Below, one piece after another: positions 35,152 through 43,549 of a stretch of 64,000 nucleotides of DNA. The notes beneath the pieces are model-generated. The model saw only the letters and a program-made list of their open reading frames with translations, was not told the origin of the DNA and ran no database searches. Position 1 is the first letter of the stretch, and the number at the start of each line of letters is the position of its first letter. Made by a program: the position numbers and the translations under genes. This DNA comes from Akkermansiaceae bacterium (GTDB lineage Bacteria > Verrucomicrobiota > Verrucomicrobiia > Verrucomicrobiales > Akkermansiaceae), in the NCBI GenBank assembly GCA_013041925.1, contig JABDRB010000009.1, forward strand, positions 1-64,000, given 5' to 3'.

Positions 35152-36285
35152 GTGATTAATTGTAATAAATTTTATAGGGCTATGTCCGACGCTGGCATAG
35201 GGATGTGTACAGGGGTTCCTGACTCATTGCTGAAACAAATCTGCTCCTGCATAACAGAAAAAGCGTGTGGGGATAACCATATTATAGCTGCTAACGAGGG
35301 TGCGGCGGTTGGCTTGGCTATAGGTAGTTACATGGCGACAGGTAAGCCGGCTATGTTATATATGCAAAACTCTGGCTTGGGTAATATCATAAACCCTCTT
35401 CTTTCTTTGGCTGACCCCAAGGTCTATTCCATCCCTATGCTATTGATGATCGGCTGGCGTGGTGAGCCCGGTGTTAAGGATGAGCCGCAACACGTTAAGC
35501 AGGGGGAGGTGACCCTTAAAATGCTTGAAGCGATGGGTGTGCCCTACCAAATTTTACCAAATTGTGATGAAGATGCTCAGCAGGTAATGCGCCAAATGGT
35601 TAAAATGGCGGTGGATCTTAATAAACCAACGGCACTGGTGGTGCGTAAAAATACTTTTGAAAAATATCAAACCCAAGAGCCCGAAAAATCGGAAGCGAAG
35701 TTGAGTCTAAAAAGAGAGCAAGCACTGTCGATCATATTGGATGAAATTGATGCGGAAGACGTTGTGGTGTCTACCACTGGTATGATTTCTCGAGAAATTT
35801 TTGAGTATCGAGAGAAAAACCAACAAGGTCATGCACAGGATTTTTTAACGGTTGGGGGAATGGGGCATTGTTCCCAAATCGCGTTAGGCGTTGCGCTATC
35901 TAATAAGAACAAAAAAGTTTACTGTATTGATGGTGATGGGGCTGTAATTATGCATATGGGTTCATTGGGGATATCTGGCCAATACCAAGGTGGCAACTTG
36001 ATTCATTTTGTTTTGAATAATGGTAAACATGACTCCGTTGGCGGGCAATCAACCGTAGGATTTGATATTGATGTTCCGGCCATCGCCAAGGCTTGTGGTT
36101 ACAAGGAGGCTGTTAGCGTCGACACTGAAGAGGCCATTCGCCAGGAGATCCGCCGAATTAAAAATCTTGGAGAGGCGGCACTGCTTGAAGTAAGAGTGCT
36201 TCCAGGTGCTCGTTCAGATTTGGGCCGCCCAACAACGACTCCTATCGAGAACAAAAAATCATTCATGGCACATGTAATGAGCTGA
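35152..36285 (+). CDS. Phosphonopyruvate decarboxylase, copy 2
   Basis: Same length (377 residues) and motif order as copy 1 at 14132: GVPDSLLKQI, NEGAAVGLAIG, and the TPP-binding GDGAVIMHMGSL ... LNNGKHDSVGG. It makes phosphonoacetaldehyde. The start is GTG at 35152 (VINCNKFYRAMSDAG), supported by alignment with copy 1. Bases 35419-35457 are identical to 14399-14437, in a gene that otherwise differs at many codons, which suggests local gene conversion or strong constraint. Confidence 0.93.
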   Translation: MINCNKFYRAMSDAGIGMCTGVPDSLLKQICSCITEKACGDNHIIAANEGAAVGLAIGSYMATGKPAMLYMQNSGLGNIINPLLSLADPKVYSIPMLLMIGWRGEPGVKDEPQHVKQGEVTLKMLEAMGVPYQILPNCDEDAQQVMRQMVKMAVDLNKPTALVVRKNTFEKYQTQEPEKSEAKLSLKREQALSIILDEIDAEDVVVSTTGMISREIFEYREKNQQGHAQDFLTVGGMGHCSQIALGVALSNKNKKVYCIDGDGAVIMHMGSLGISGQYQGGNLIHFVLNNGKHDSVGGQSTVGFDIDVPAIAKACGYKEAVSVDTEEAIRQEIRRIKNLGEAALLEVRVLPGARSDLGRPTTTPIENKKSFMAHVMS

Positions 36286-36300
36286 GGTGAATAATTGCGT

Positions 36301-36328
36301 GGTTATAACGTATAGGTTATAACGTATA
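36301..36328 (+). repeat. Perfect 14-bp tandem repeat, two units
   Basis: GGTTATAACGTATA twice in a row between the decarboxylase and reductase genes of phosphonate copy 2. Each unit contains the palindrome GTTATAAC. It could be a regulator site or a slippage product; copy 1 has only 7 bases at this place. Confidence 0.85.
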
Positions 36329-36354
36329 GGCTCATATTTAGAAGTTGAAGTATT

Positions 36355-37497
36355 ATGAATCAAACGAGCTATATAGGCAACGATGGCTGGGATGCCATCG
36401 CCCAGTTCTTGGATGATCAAGATGTTCGTTCAGTTTTGCTGGTGACCGGAAGATCTTCCTATACCTCCTCAGGGGCAGAGGCGGGATTGGGTGGTGTTTT
36501 GAAGGGCAAAAGAGTGAGGAGGGTTTCAGATTTTGACACCAATCCTAAGGGTAAAGATATTAGGCGTATTTTAAGTAGCGTTCTAAATGACGAACCTTAT
36601 GATATAATCATTGCCGTAGGTGGCGGGAGTGTTCTCGACGTTGCAAAATTACTCAAAGCTTTTTGGTCGAGTGAAAATCCAGTGATAGGTAATCTCTATC
36701 ACGAAGAGCCGTTGGTGCCGGATGACATACCGTTAATCGCGATTCCCAGTACTGCGGGATCAGGGAGCGAGGCAACTCATTTTGCTGTTGTTTACGAGGG
36801 AAAGAAGAAATTTTCAATAGCTCATGAGGCAATACTTCCTAATTTTTCCGTGATTATCCCATCCTTGTTAGCGAGCTTGCCTCGATCGGTGGCGGCAGCG
36901 AGCGGAATGGATGCCTTATGTCAGGCGATAGAATCTTACTGGTCCATTTTTTCAACAGAGGAATCACAAAAAATAGCTGCTGAGGCCATTTCGCTAGCGT
37001 GGAAATCTCTCGAAAAGGCAGTGTTAAGCAGGGCACCACATGCGCTAGAAGAAATGGCGAAGGCTTCGCATCTTGCGGGTAAAGCAATTAATATCACGAA
37101 AACTACGGCTCCTCATGCCGTCTCGTATGCGCTGACCTCATTTTATGGTTTGCAGCATGGGCACGCAGTGGGTTTATTAGTCCCTGAATTTTTAAAATAT
37201 AATGCGGCCGTGACCGAGGATGACTGCCTAGACCATCGAGGAAAGGGGTGGGTGCAGGAACAGTTGATGGACATTAGTCATCGGCTTGGCTGCCCTAACA
37301 TAGAGTCTGCCTCGGATGCGCTAAAAAGCAAGTTGAGGGCAATCGGGCTTGGGACAAGCCTTGATGTAATAGGAGTCAAATCCAATGAGGATATTGATAG
37401 GTTGGTAGAGAATGGTTTTAATCCACAAAGGGTGAATAATAATCCGAGGCGACTCACTGAAGCTGAGCTACGAAAACTTTTGAGGAATTTGATGTAA
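36355..37497 (+). CDS. Iron-containing alcohol dehydrogenase, probable phosphonoacetaldehyde reductase, copy 2
   Basis: A 380-residue paralogue of the protein at 15273, with GGGSVLDVAK, AIPSTAGSGSEATHFAV, ASGMDALCQAIESYWS and HAVSYALTSFYGLQHGHAVGLLVP. It is predicted to form 2-hydroxyethylphosphonate. It is separated from the decarboxylase by 69 bases including the 14-bp tandem repeat, and followed 71 bases later by the CDP-alcohol phosphatidyltransferase. The hydroxyl product is a suitable substrate for CDP activation and transfer (inference). Confidence 0.85.
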   Translation: MNQTSYIGNDGWDAIAQFLDDQDVRSVLLVTGRSSYTSSGAEAGLGGVLKGKRVRRVSDFDTNPKGKDIRRILSSVLNDEPYDIIIAVGGGSVLDVAKLLKAFWSSENPVIGNLYHEEPLVPDDIPLIAIPSTAGSGSEATHFAVVYEGKKKFSIAHEAILPNFSVIIPSLLASLPRSVAAASGMDALCQAIESYWSIFSTEESQKIAAEAISLAWKSLEKAVLSRAPHALEEMAKASHLAGKAINITKTTAPHAVSYALTSFYGLQHGHAVGLLVPEFLKYNAAVTEDDCLDHRGKGWVQEQLMDISHRLGCPNIESASDALKSKLRAIGLGTSLDVIGVKSNEDIDRLVENGFNPQRVNNNPRRLTEAELRKLLRNLM

Positions 37498-37568
37498 CTA
37501 GGCAAGGGGTAATGTTTTGCATGTTCGCGAGCCTCGGTAATCGGAATTAGTGTGATGAATACAGAAAA

Positions 37569-38324
37569 ATGAATACAAAAAAAACATATAGCTATAACGA
37601 TTTTTGGCAGATGCATGGGAGGCAGTCGATTTGGGTGACGAGAAATGTGAGCTATCGATTTGGTGCAGTGCTTGCTCTACTGGCATCAAAAATGGGAGTC
37701 ACTCCAAACATGATATCTATTTTATCGGCTAGCATTACAGTTATTTCAGCTTGTTTGGTCATTGGCATGGGTCAAGAAAGTTGGCTGGCGGGTGTCATCC
37801 TTATTGTAGGCCTGCAGCTGGGGTACGCCTTTGATTGTGCTGATGGACCTTTGGCTCGAGCGACAGGGCAGGGAAGTAGTTTTGGTTCGTTGAGTGACAA
37901 AATGGCAGATTTAAGCTCTGGAATGATATTCCCCTGCGCATTAGCCTATGGCACAGATGGCTACCATGTGATGGTAGGATCGACCCCAATAAGTATGGGT
38001 TTAGGGTTACTTACCTTATTTTTGACCGCCAGGGCAACCTTGTGTGTTTTGATGTGGCTGAAAGAGTCGGTGATTCATAAGTCGGACAGATTACGTGAGG
38101 ATAAACGAAGAAAAAATCTGTGGTGGAGGCTGAAAAAAACAATGAGTCTATACATCGATGAGCCCATTTACCGACTGGCAATTGCTTTGGCTTGGTGTGC
38201 TGGATTGTTTTGGGAATTTATTATGATATACGGTGCTGGTATCGCTCTGATTACTTTTGTGTATATCGTTTCCTCTAAAAAAGAAATGGATGCCATGGAT
38301 CGGGAGAAGGTCCTACGTTCTTAG
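37569..38324 (+). CDS. CDP-alcohol phosphatidyltransferase family membrane protein
   Basis: Integral membrane enzyme of 251 residues. The complete family motif is present: Asp89-x2-Asp92-Gly93-x2-Ala96-Arg97-x8-Gly106-x3-Asp110-x3-Asp114 (DCADGPLAR ... GSLSDKMAD). Around it are about six hydrophobic segments. Family members join a CDP-linked group with an alcohol, as in phospholipid synthesis. Directly after a phosphonate module whose mutase carries a cytidylyltransferase-like domain, it could use a CDP-phosphonate to make a phosphonolipid or a lipid-linked phosphonate (inference). An ordinary phospholipid role is the alternative. Confidence 0.85.
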   Translation: MNTKKTYSYNDFWQMHGRQSIWVTRNVSYRFGAVLALLASKMGVTPNMISILSASITVISACLVIGMGQESWLAGVILIVGLQLGYAFDCADGPLARATGQGSSFGSLSDKMADLSSGMIFPCALAYGTDGYHVMVGSTPISMGLGLLTLFLTARATLCVLMWLKESVIHKSDRLREDKRRKNLWWRLKKTMSLYIDEPIYRLAIALAWCAGLFWEFIMIYGAGIALITFVYIVSSKKEMDAMDREKVLRS

Positions 38325-38362
38325 TTCCTGCACATCCCCGTACAACCCAATTTTTTACCACC

Positions 38363-39265
38363 ATGAAAACGATTTTAAAGAAACACCCTTACCTACTGCC
38401 GGTAACGTCGATTGGGGCCGTGATGTTGCTGTTTTGGCTGATAGTGCCGATTTATCCGAATACGTCGACATCAAGTGACCGCCTCCTCCTTTACATGGCG
38501 GACGCCTGGAGAAAAGATTTCCTCCACGGCTGGGCGGTGCCGTTTTTGTTTGTCTTTTTTGTGGTCAAAGCATGGCCTCAAATGAAGTTGGAACCCGTGA
38601 AGGGGTCGGTCTGGGGGCTTTTAGGCGTTGTTTTCACTATCCTCCTATTTGTGGTGTCTGTGCGCACCCTGCAGCCTCGGTTGCCCATCATCGGGTTGCC
38701 TTTCCTGATCGTGGGCGGGGTGATGTTTGTCTACGGCTGGAAGGTGGCACGTCATATGTTGTTCCCGGCATTTTTCTGGTACTTTGCCATCTCCGTCCCC
38801 GGCCTGCAGCAGGCCACGAATATGCTTCAGATCTCAGTGACCCAATCCTGTTATCATGTTGGCACGTTTTTCGGGATGGATCTGGTGAATTCAGGCACGA
38901 CGATCCGGCCGGCGAGCGGGAGTTGGGATGATCTGGATATCGCCGAGGGCTGCAGTGGGATCCGATCTCTGATGGCATTGGTCATGATCTCGGCCATCTA
39001 CGCGTATTTTACCCAGAAGAAGGTTTGGAAAATGGCGGCGCTTTTCGCCTGCGCCCTGCCACTTGCTTTGATCGCGAACTTCTTCAGGATCTTCACCATC
39101 CTCGTGCTCGCCAACATGGGCTACAGCAAATTTGCCGCCGGCGCCTATCACGATTGGGCCGGACTCCTCTTCTTTTTTCCCATCGCCCTCACGGGTCTGT
39201 TCGTGCTCGATAAGTTGCTCAACTGGAAAGGTAACCGCAAGGTGGTGCGGACGCGCCGCCAGTAG
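38363..39265 (+). CDS. Exosortase/archaeosortase family transpeptidase
   Basis: A 300-residue membrane protein with about eight hydrophobic segments and the exosortase catalytic residues: Cys197 in AEGCSGIRS, Arg242 in ANFFRIF and His263 in YHDWAG. Exosortases process proteins bearing a PEP-CTERM-type C-terminal anchor and are encoded in exopolysaccharide loci. epsI follows at 39717, interrupted by a four-helix-bundle gene. No PEP-CTERM substrate was recognised in the window, so targets must lie elsewhere. Confidence 0.92.
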   Translation: MKTILKKHPYLLPVTSIGAVMLLFWLIVPIYPNTSTSSDRLLLYMADAWRKDFLHGWAVPFLFVFFVVKAWPQMKLEPVKGSVWGLLGVVFTILLFVVSVRTLQPRLPIIGLPFLIVGGVMFVYGWKVARHMLFPAFFWYFAISVPGLQQATNMLQISVTQSCYHVGTFFGMDLVNSGTTIRPASGSWDDLDIAEGCSGIRSLMALVMISAIYAYFTQKKVWKMAALFACALPLALIANFFRIFTILVLANMGYSKFAAGAYHDWAGLLFFFPIALTGLFVLDKLLNWKGNRKVVRTRRQ

Positions 39266-39307
39266 GCGTGGGTTGGAGAGTTCTTGGTTTTTTAGTTCTT
39301 GGCTGTT

Positions 39308-39622
39308 ATGGGCATTACAAAATTCGAAGATATTACGGCTTGGCAAAAAGCGCGTGAGCTTACTTCCTGTATTTATCGTCAGACACTTATCCCTGAGTTC
39401 AGGAAGCATTATGGGTTGGTTGACCAGATCCGCCGTGCCTCGGGATCGGTTATGCATAATATCGCCGAAGGTTTCGATGCGGGTTCGAATAAAGAGTTGG
39501 TCCGTTTCTTACGTTACAGTTTTCGATCTGCCAGTGAGGTTCAAAGCCAGTTGTCTATTGCGTTGGATGTCCGATACATAAACCAAGCTGAGTTGGATCG
39601 GCTCTATCAACAAGCGACCTAA
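39308..39622 (+). CDS. Four-helix-bundle (S23/IVP-type) protein, second copy
   Basis: From the ATG at 39308 it has 104 residues: ITKFEDITAWQKARELT, then VDQIRRASGSVMHNIAEGFDAGSNKELVRFLRYS, the family signature. It is only distantly like the copy at 5350, so it is not a recent local duplicate. It separates the exosortase gene from epsI, which are usually adjacent, and lies between a short AGTTCTTGG direct repeat (39281-39301 region) and an octamer array (39727-39774). Function unknown. Confidence 0.87.
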   Translation: MGITKFEDITAWQKARELTSCIYRQTLIPEFRKHYGLVDQIRRASGSVMHNIAEGFDAGSNKELVRFLRYSFRSASEVQSQLSIALDVRYINQAELDRLYQQAT

Positions 39623-39716
39623 ATTAAAAAATTACTTGGAGGCTTTATCAAATATTTGATCAATAAAGGATAGTTCCCCAACGCCCGCACTCCCCACTTC
39701 CCACTTCCCCACCCCT

Positions 39717-40490
39717 ATGACCGCCGAACTCCAGCACTCCCGTACTTCAGCACTCCCGCACTCCAGCACTTCAGCCGTTGTAAAGCGGCTGTATATTCTC
39801 GCCGTATTCCTAGCGGTCGGTTTTTCCATGATCTGGCTGTTGCCGAAGTCGGAGTCGATGAAACCCACCAGGCTGGCTCGAAACCTTCCGATGCAGTTTG
39901 CTTCCATGCAGGGGAAGAGGGTTTCGGTCACGGGTAAGGAACTGGATATTCTAGCTAAGGATACGGAGTTTGAGCGGGCGAGTTTTATCAATCTGGATGA
40001 ACCCACACATCCCGCTATTGAGGTTTCCGTGGTGTTTTCCGGTAAGGATCTCAACAACAGTATTCACCGGCCCGAGCGCTGTCTTCGATCGCAGGGGTGG
40101 AATTTCTCCAAGCAGCGCAAGGTGGTGATCAAGGGGGCCATGCCGGATGGCTCCGGTATGCCGTTCCAAGAGATTGTGTGTGAAAAATCCGTGCAGCTTG
40201 AAAATGGAAAGACGATCCAAGTCATGCGGGTCCAGTATTACACCTTTTTTGGTCATACCGCGATTACACAGGATCATTACGGTCGGACGCTGCAGGATAT
40301 GAAGGATCGTTTGTTTAAGGGCTACGACCAGCAATGGGCGTATGCGACCTTTTCCATGCCCGTCACTCGGGTCTACGCCGACCAAGGACTGACGCGACCA
40401 GGAGTAAAAACCTACACCCTCGAAGAATCCGAAGCGATCCTCGCCGACTTCATACGCCAGCTGGCCCCGAAGGTGGTTGGCCAGAACTGA
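39717..40490 (+). CDS. EpsI family exosortase-associated protein (DUF3485)
   Basis: A 257-residue protein with one N-terminal membrane segment (residues about 25-42) and a periplasmic domain containing the family marks SVVFSGKDLNNSIHRPERCLRSQGW and VQYYTFFGHTAITQDH. The family always accompanies exosortases and is thought to help polymer export or maturation. Residues 4-20 (ELQHSRTSALPHSSTSA) are coded entirely by the octamer array at 39727-39774. No ATG, GTG or TTG follows in frame before the membrane segment, so the repeat seems to have replaced the native N-terminus. Confidence 0.87.
   Translation: MTAELQHSRTSALPHSSTSAVVKRLYILAVFLAVGFSMIWLLPKSESMKPTRLARNLPMQFASMQGKRVSVTGKELDILAKDTEFERASFINLDEPTHPAIEVSVVFSGKDLNNSIHRPERCLRSQGWNFSKQRKVVIKGAMPDGSGMPFQEIVCEKSVQLENGKTIQVMRVQYYTFFGHTAITQDHYGRTLQDMKDRLFKGYDQQWAYATFSMPVTRVYADQGLTRPGVKTYTLEESEAILADFIRQLAPKVVGQN
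39727..39774 (+). repeat. Six 8-bp tandem units forming the start of epsI
   Basis: AACTCCAG CACTCCCG, then TACTTCAG CACTCCCG, then CACTCCAG CACTTCAG; a looser run of ACTTCC/ACTCCC words precedes it at about 39683-39715. The units match, on the opposite strand, the GTGCGGGA units at 31.4 kb. Confidence 0.9.
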
Positions 40491-40628
40491 GGTTCTGGAG
40501 TTGTCGCCCCTCCCCAACTCCCTTCCGTCTTCCCAGCTCTATTTTCTAACCTCTTGCCTTGGTAAAAAAATGAAGCTATACATCCGCACGTAGCCACATT
40601 GAGACCCCCGAATTTTTAAAGTTAAAGC

Positions 40629-42038
40629 ATGCAAGGTTCGAGACAAAGAGAGATGTTTTCTATTCAGGCGTTACAATTGTGTGACGCCTTTCTTGTTTTA
40701 ACCGCCTTCTGGGTGGGGGATAAACTGAGGCCGGTCCTTCGGCCGTTATTGGGGATGGCGGATGGTGGAGAGATTGGCTTGTCCGAGATTTCCTGGCTGT
40801 TGTTTATCGTAGTCCCCTTTACGCCCCTTTTGTTGGAAATCTTCGGGTTCTACCGGAACATGATGCGCAAGACCGTCGCGCAGTCGGTTTCTCAGATGTT
40901 CCGAAGCCTGATCCTGATCGGGGTGGCGGTGGCGGTGATGGTCGTGTTTTTCAAGATGGCGCCATCGAGCCGATTGGTGCTGATCGTGGCGTTTTCGCTA
41001 GCTGGAATGTTTCTTTTGATCCGTGACGGCATTGTGCGGTCGGCACTCAAAAAGGCGGCTAGGGAAGAGGGGAGCAAGGAGCGGGTAGTGCTCGCGGGTG
41101 ACCCCGAGGATATCGCAGAACTTCTGTCGACGATGCCCGAGGACGTGACCGACTACTGGCAGGTTGTTTGTCAATTTGATTTGGGTGAGGGGGATCTGAA
41201 TGAGCTGGAAAAGATCCTCACCGCGGAATCGGTCCAGCGGGTGATCATTGCATCGCGCCATTCCGTTTTCCGCCAGATATCGAGGACGGTCGAGATCTGT
41301 GAAAAGCAGGGGATTGAGGCATGGGTCTCGGCCTCGTTTATCCGGACCCAAGTTTCGCGACCGACATTTGATAACCTCGGCGGCAAGCCGATGCTGGTGC
41401 TGCGAGCGACGCCTGAGTTGTCATGGGCCTTGTTGTTTAAGGCGGTGATGGACCGCGCGGGAGCCTTTTTGTTTATTGTTGTGACTTCTCCAGCCTGGGT
41501 GATCGCGATGCTGGGAATCCGGCTGGCCAGCCCAGGCGCGCCCGTCTTCTTTCGTCAGGATCGGGCGGGAAAATACGGGAAAACTTTTCAAATGTGGAAA
41601 TTTAGGACCATGGTCCCCGACGCCGAGGCCAAGCTGGCTGAGGTCAAGGAGGAGATGGGCAACGAGATGAGTGGTCCGGTTTTCAAACTCGAAAACGACC
41701 CGCGCGTGTTCCCCTTCGCTCGTTTCCTCAGAAAGTGGAGTATCGATGAGTTACCTCAGATGCTTAACGTGCTGACCGGTGAGATGAGTATGGTTGGCCC
41801 CCGCCCCCTTCCCGTGTATGAGGTGAAGAAGTTTGAAAAATCCGAGCACCGGAGGCGACTCAGTGTGAAGCCCGGCATCACCTGCATTTGGCAGACACGC
41901 GGGAGAAATACCATCACCGACTGGGAAGACTGGGTGAAAATGGACCTCGAATACATCGATAACTGGTCGCTCTGGCTGGATATGAAGCTCCTTGTGATGA
42001 CCGTCCCCGCCGTCCTCTTTGGTAAAGGTGCGAAGTGA
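40629..42038 (+). CDS. Polyprenyl glycosylphosphotransferase (initiating sugar-1-phosphate transferase)
   Basis: Starts the repeat unit by moving a hexose-1-phosphate from UDP-sugar to undecaprenyl phosphate. The 469 residues comprise four to five N-terminal membrane helices, a central Rossmann-like domain (VVLAGDPEDIAELL), a further membrane helix near residue 280, and the catalytic domain with FRQDRAGKYGKTFQMWKFRTM, KLENDPRVFPFARFLRKWSIDELPQ and MVGPRPLP. Placed after exosortase and epsI, as in EpsE/EpsL-type loci. It ends the polysaccharide region. Confidence 0.93.
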   Translation: MQGSRQREMFSIQALQLCDAFLVLTAFWVGDKLRPVLRPLLGMADGGEIGLSEISWLLFIVVPFTPLLLEIFGFYRNMMRKTVAQSVSQMFRSLILIGVAVAVMVVFFKMAPSSRLVLIVAFSLAGMFLLIRDGIVRSALKKAAREEGSKERVVLAGDPEDIAELLSTMPEDVTDYWQVVCQFDLGEGDLNELEKILTAESVQRVIIASRHSVFRQISRTVEICEKQGIEAWVSASFIRTQVSRPTFDNLGGKPMLVLRATPELSWALLFKAVMDRAGAFLFIVVTSPAWVIAMLGIRLASPGAPVFFRQDRAGKYGKTFQMWKFRTMVPDAEAKLAEVKEEMGNEMSGPVFKLENDPRVFPFARFLRKWSIDELPQMLNVLTGEMSMVGPRPLPVYEVKKFEKSEHRRRLSVKPGITCIWQTRGRNTITDWEDWVKMDLEYIDNWSLWLDMKLLVMTVPAVLFGKGAK

Positions 42039-42500
42039 GGGCTAAAGCTGGGGAGTCTGGAGCCAGCGGCCGTAGAGCGACCGTCCTGGTTGATCTAAAA
42101 GAACCGGCGTAGCCGCGCTTCCGCCAGACTTTTTATAGAGGAGCGTTTTACTTGGGCATCCGGCGAAAATCATTCATCTGCGAGTAGGTAATTGTTCGGC
42201 AAGCGATATAGCATCGTTAATTGTTACGAATGCGGGTCACCTCGAAGCTTTTCAAAATCACTCATCCCAATCATATTTACTGCTGCCGTAAGGGCATCTA
42301 GCCAGCATCTGAGTGAGTGGCCCTGGCGTCCAGCTGCTTCGCCAATCCTTCCGCCACCTCAGCGGCGGCCCCCCGTTTCCTAATCCGAGTTTCCCAATCT
42401 CCAAATAATCGGATTCAGGGTTGCCATTATGAGATGAGAATCCACACTGCCCTCACGGTTGCTTTGAAAGTGACTTCCACCATAGCAGGTTTATAATTCT
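42039..42500. other. Intergenic region between the polysaccharide locus and prs
   Basis: No credible gene in 462 bases. AGTCTGG (about 42047-42054) and CCAGACTTTTTATAG (about 42126-42140) could close a long stem and act as terminator for the sugar transferase gene; between them lies CGGC-GTA-GCCG. TATAAT at 42492-42497, 4 bases before the prs ATG, is probably chance unless the message is leaderless. I see no RNA gene. Confidence 0.4.
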
Positions 42501-43436
42501 ATGAAAATATTTAGCGGTAAGGCACACCGGGAGCTTGCGGAAAAAATCGCAGCTCATCTAGGCCATCAGTTAGCAGACGTTGATGTCACTTCATTTCCGG
42601 ATGGGGAGACATTTGTTCAAATTAACGAGAACATTCGTGGCGAGGACGTTTATCTTATTCAGCCCACTTGCCCGGCAACAAACCACAACCTGATGGAAAT
42701 GCTCATCATGGTGGATGCCGCGAAACGGGCCAGTGCCGGCCGCATCACGGCGGTCATGCCATTTTTCGGCTACGCTCGTCAGGACAGAAAAGATAAGCCG
42801 CGCGTCCCGATCACCGCCAAGCTGGTGGCCAATTTAATTTCCGCAGCGGGTGTCGATCGTGTCCTGACCATGGACCTGCACGCCGCCCAGATCCAAGGGT
42901 TTTTCGATATCCCCGTCGATCACCTCTACGCGAAACCTGTGTTTATTAAACACCTCAAGGAGCAACACGGCGAGGACGCCAGTAACCTGACCGTGGTCTC
43001 ACCCGATGTCGGTGGCGTGAAAATGGCCCGATCCTACGCAGATAAACTCGGCGCCGAACTCGCCATCGTCGCCAAACACCGCGTCAGCGCGACCAAGGTG
43101 GAGGCGATGAATGTCATCGGCGACGTCGAGGGCCGTAATGTCCTGCTTGTGGATGATATGACCGAAACCGCAGGCACGCTCTGTGCGGCCGCAAAGATTC
43201 TCGAACAGAACGGTGCTAAAAGCATTTACGCCGGCGTTTCTCATGGTGTTTTGGGCGATATGGGCCGCAAACGCATTGCCGAATCCGCGATCAAAGAGTT
43301 GATTACCACGGATTCCGTGCCGCAGGCATATGGGGATAAGGTGACCGCCGTTTCCGTGGCGGGACTGCTGGGTGACGCGATTCTGCGGATTCATGACGGA
43401 AAATCTGTCACTTCTCTCTTTGACATTGACGCCTAA
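42501..43436 (+). CDS. prs: Ribose-phosphate pyrophosphokinase
   Basis: Makes PRPP from ribose-5-phosphate and ATP for nucleotide, histidine and tryptophan synthesis. Full length at 311 residues with DGETFVQINENIRG, FFGYARQDRKDKPRVPITAKL (ATP loop), DLHAAQIQGFFDIPVDHL, VSPDVGG and the PRPP-binding VLLVDDMTETAGT. It begins the housekeeping block in which rplY, pth, rpsF and ssb follow, an order shared by many bacteria. Confidence 0.97.
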   Translation: MKIFSGKAHRELAEKIAAHLGHQLADVDVTSFPDGETFVQINENIRGEDVYLIQPTCPATNHNLMEMLIMVDAAKRASAGRITAVMPFFGYARQDRKDKPRVPITAKLVANLISAAGVDRVLTMDLHAAQIQGFFDIPVDHLYAKPVFIKHLKEQHGEDASNLTVVSPDVGGVKMARSYADKLGAELAIVAKHRVSATKVEAMNVIGDVEGRNVLLVDDMTETAGTLCAAAKILEQNGAKSIYAGVSHGVLGDMGRKRIAESAIKELITTDSVPQAYGDKVTAVSVAGLLGDAILRIHDGKSVTSLFDIDA

Positions 43437-43549
43437 AGTGGTAAAGACCCGCCCCCGAGAGGCATTGGCATCTTACTCAACACTACCCGACGCTGGTATT
43501 TCTCGGTCCTGCTCCTTGTTCCAATCAACTATCCCAACCATCCAAACCA

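Noticed and set aside
42492-42497. TATAAT as a promoter of prs
   Set aside because: It is only 4 bases before the ATG and lacks a -35 element at normal spacing; accepted only as a possible leaderless signal and not listed as a promoter.
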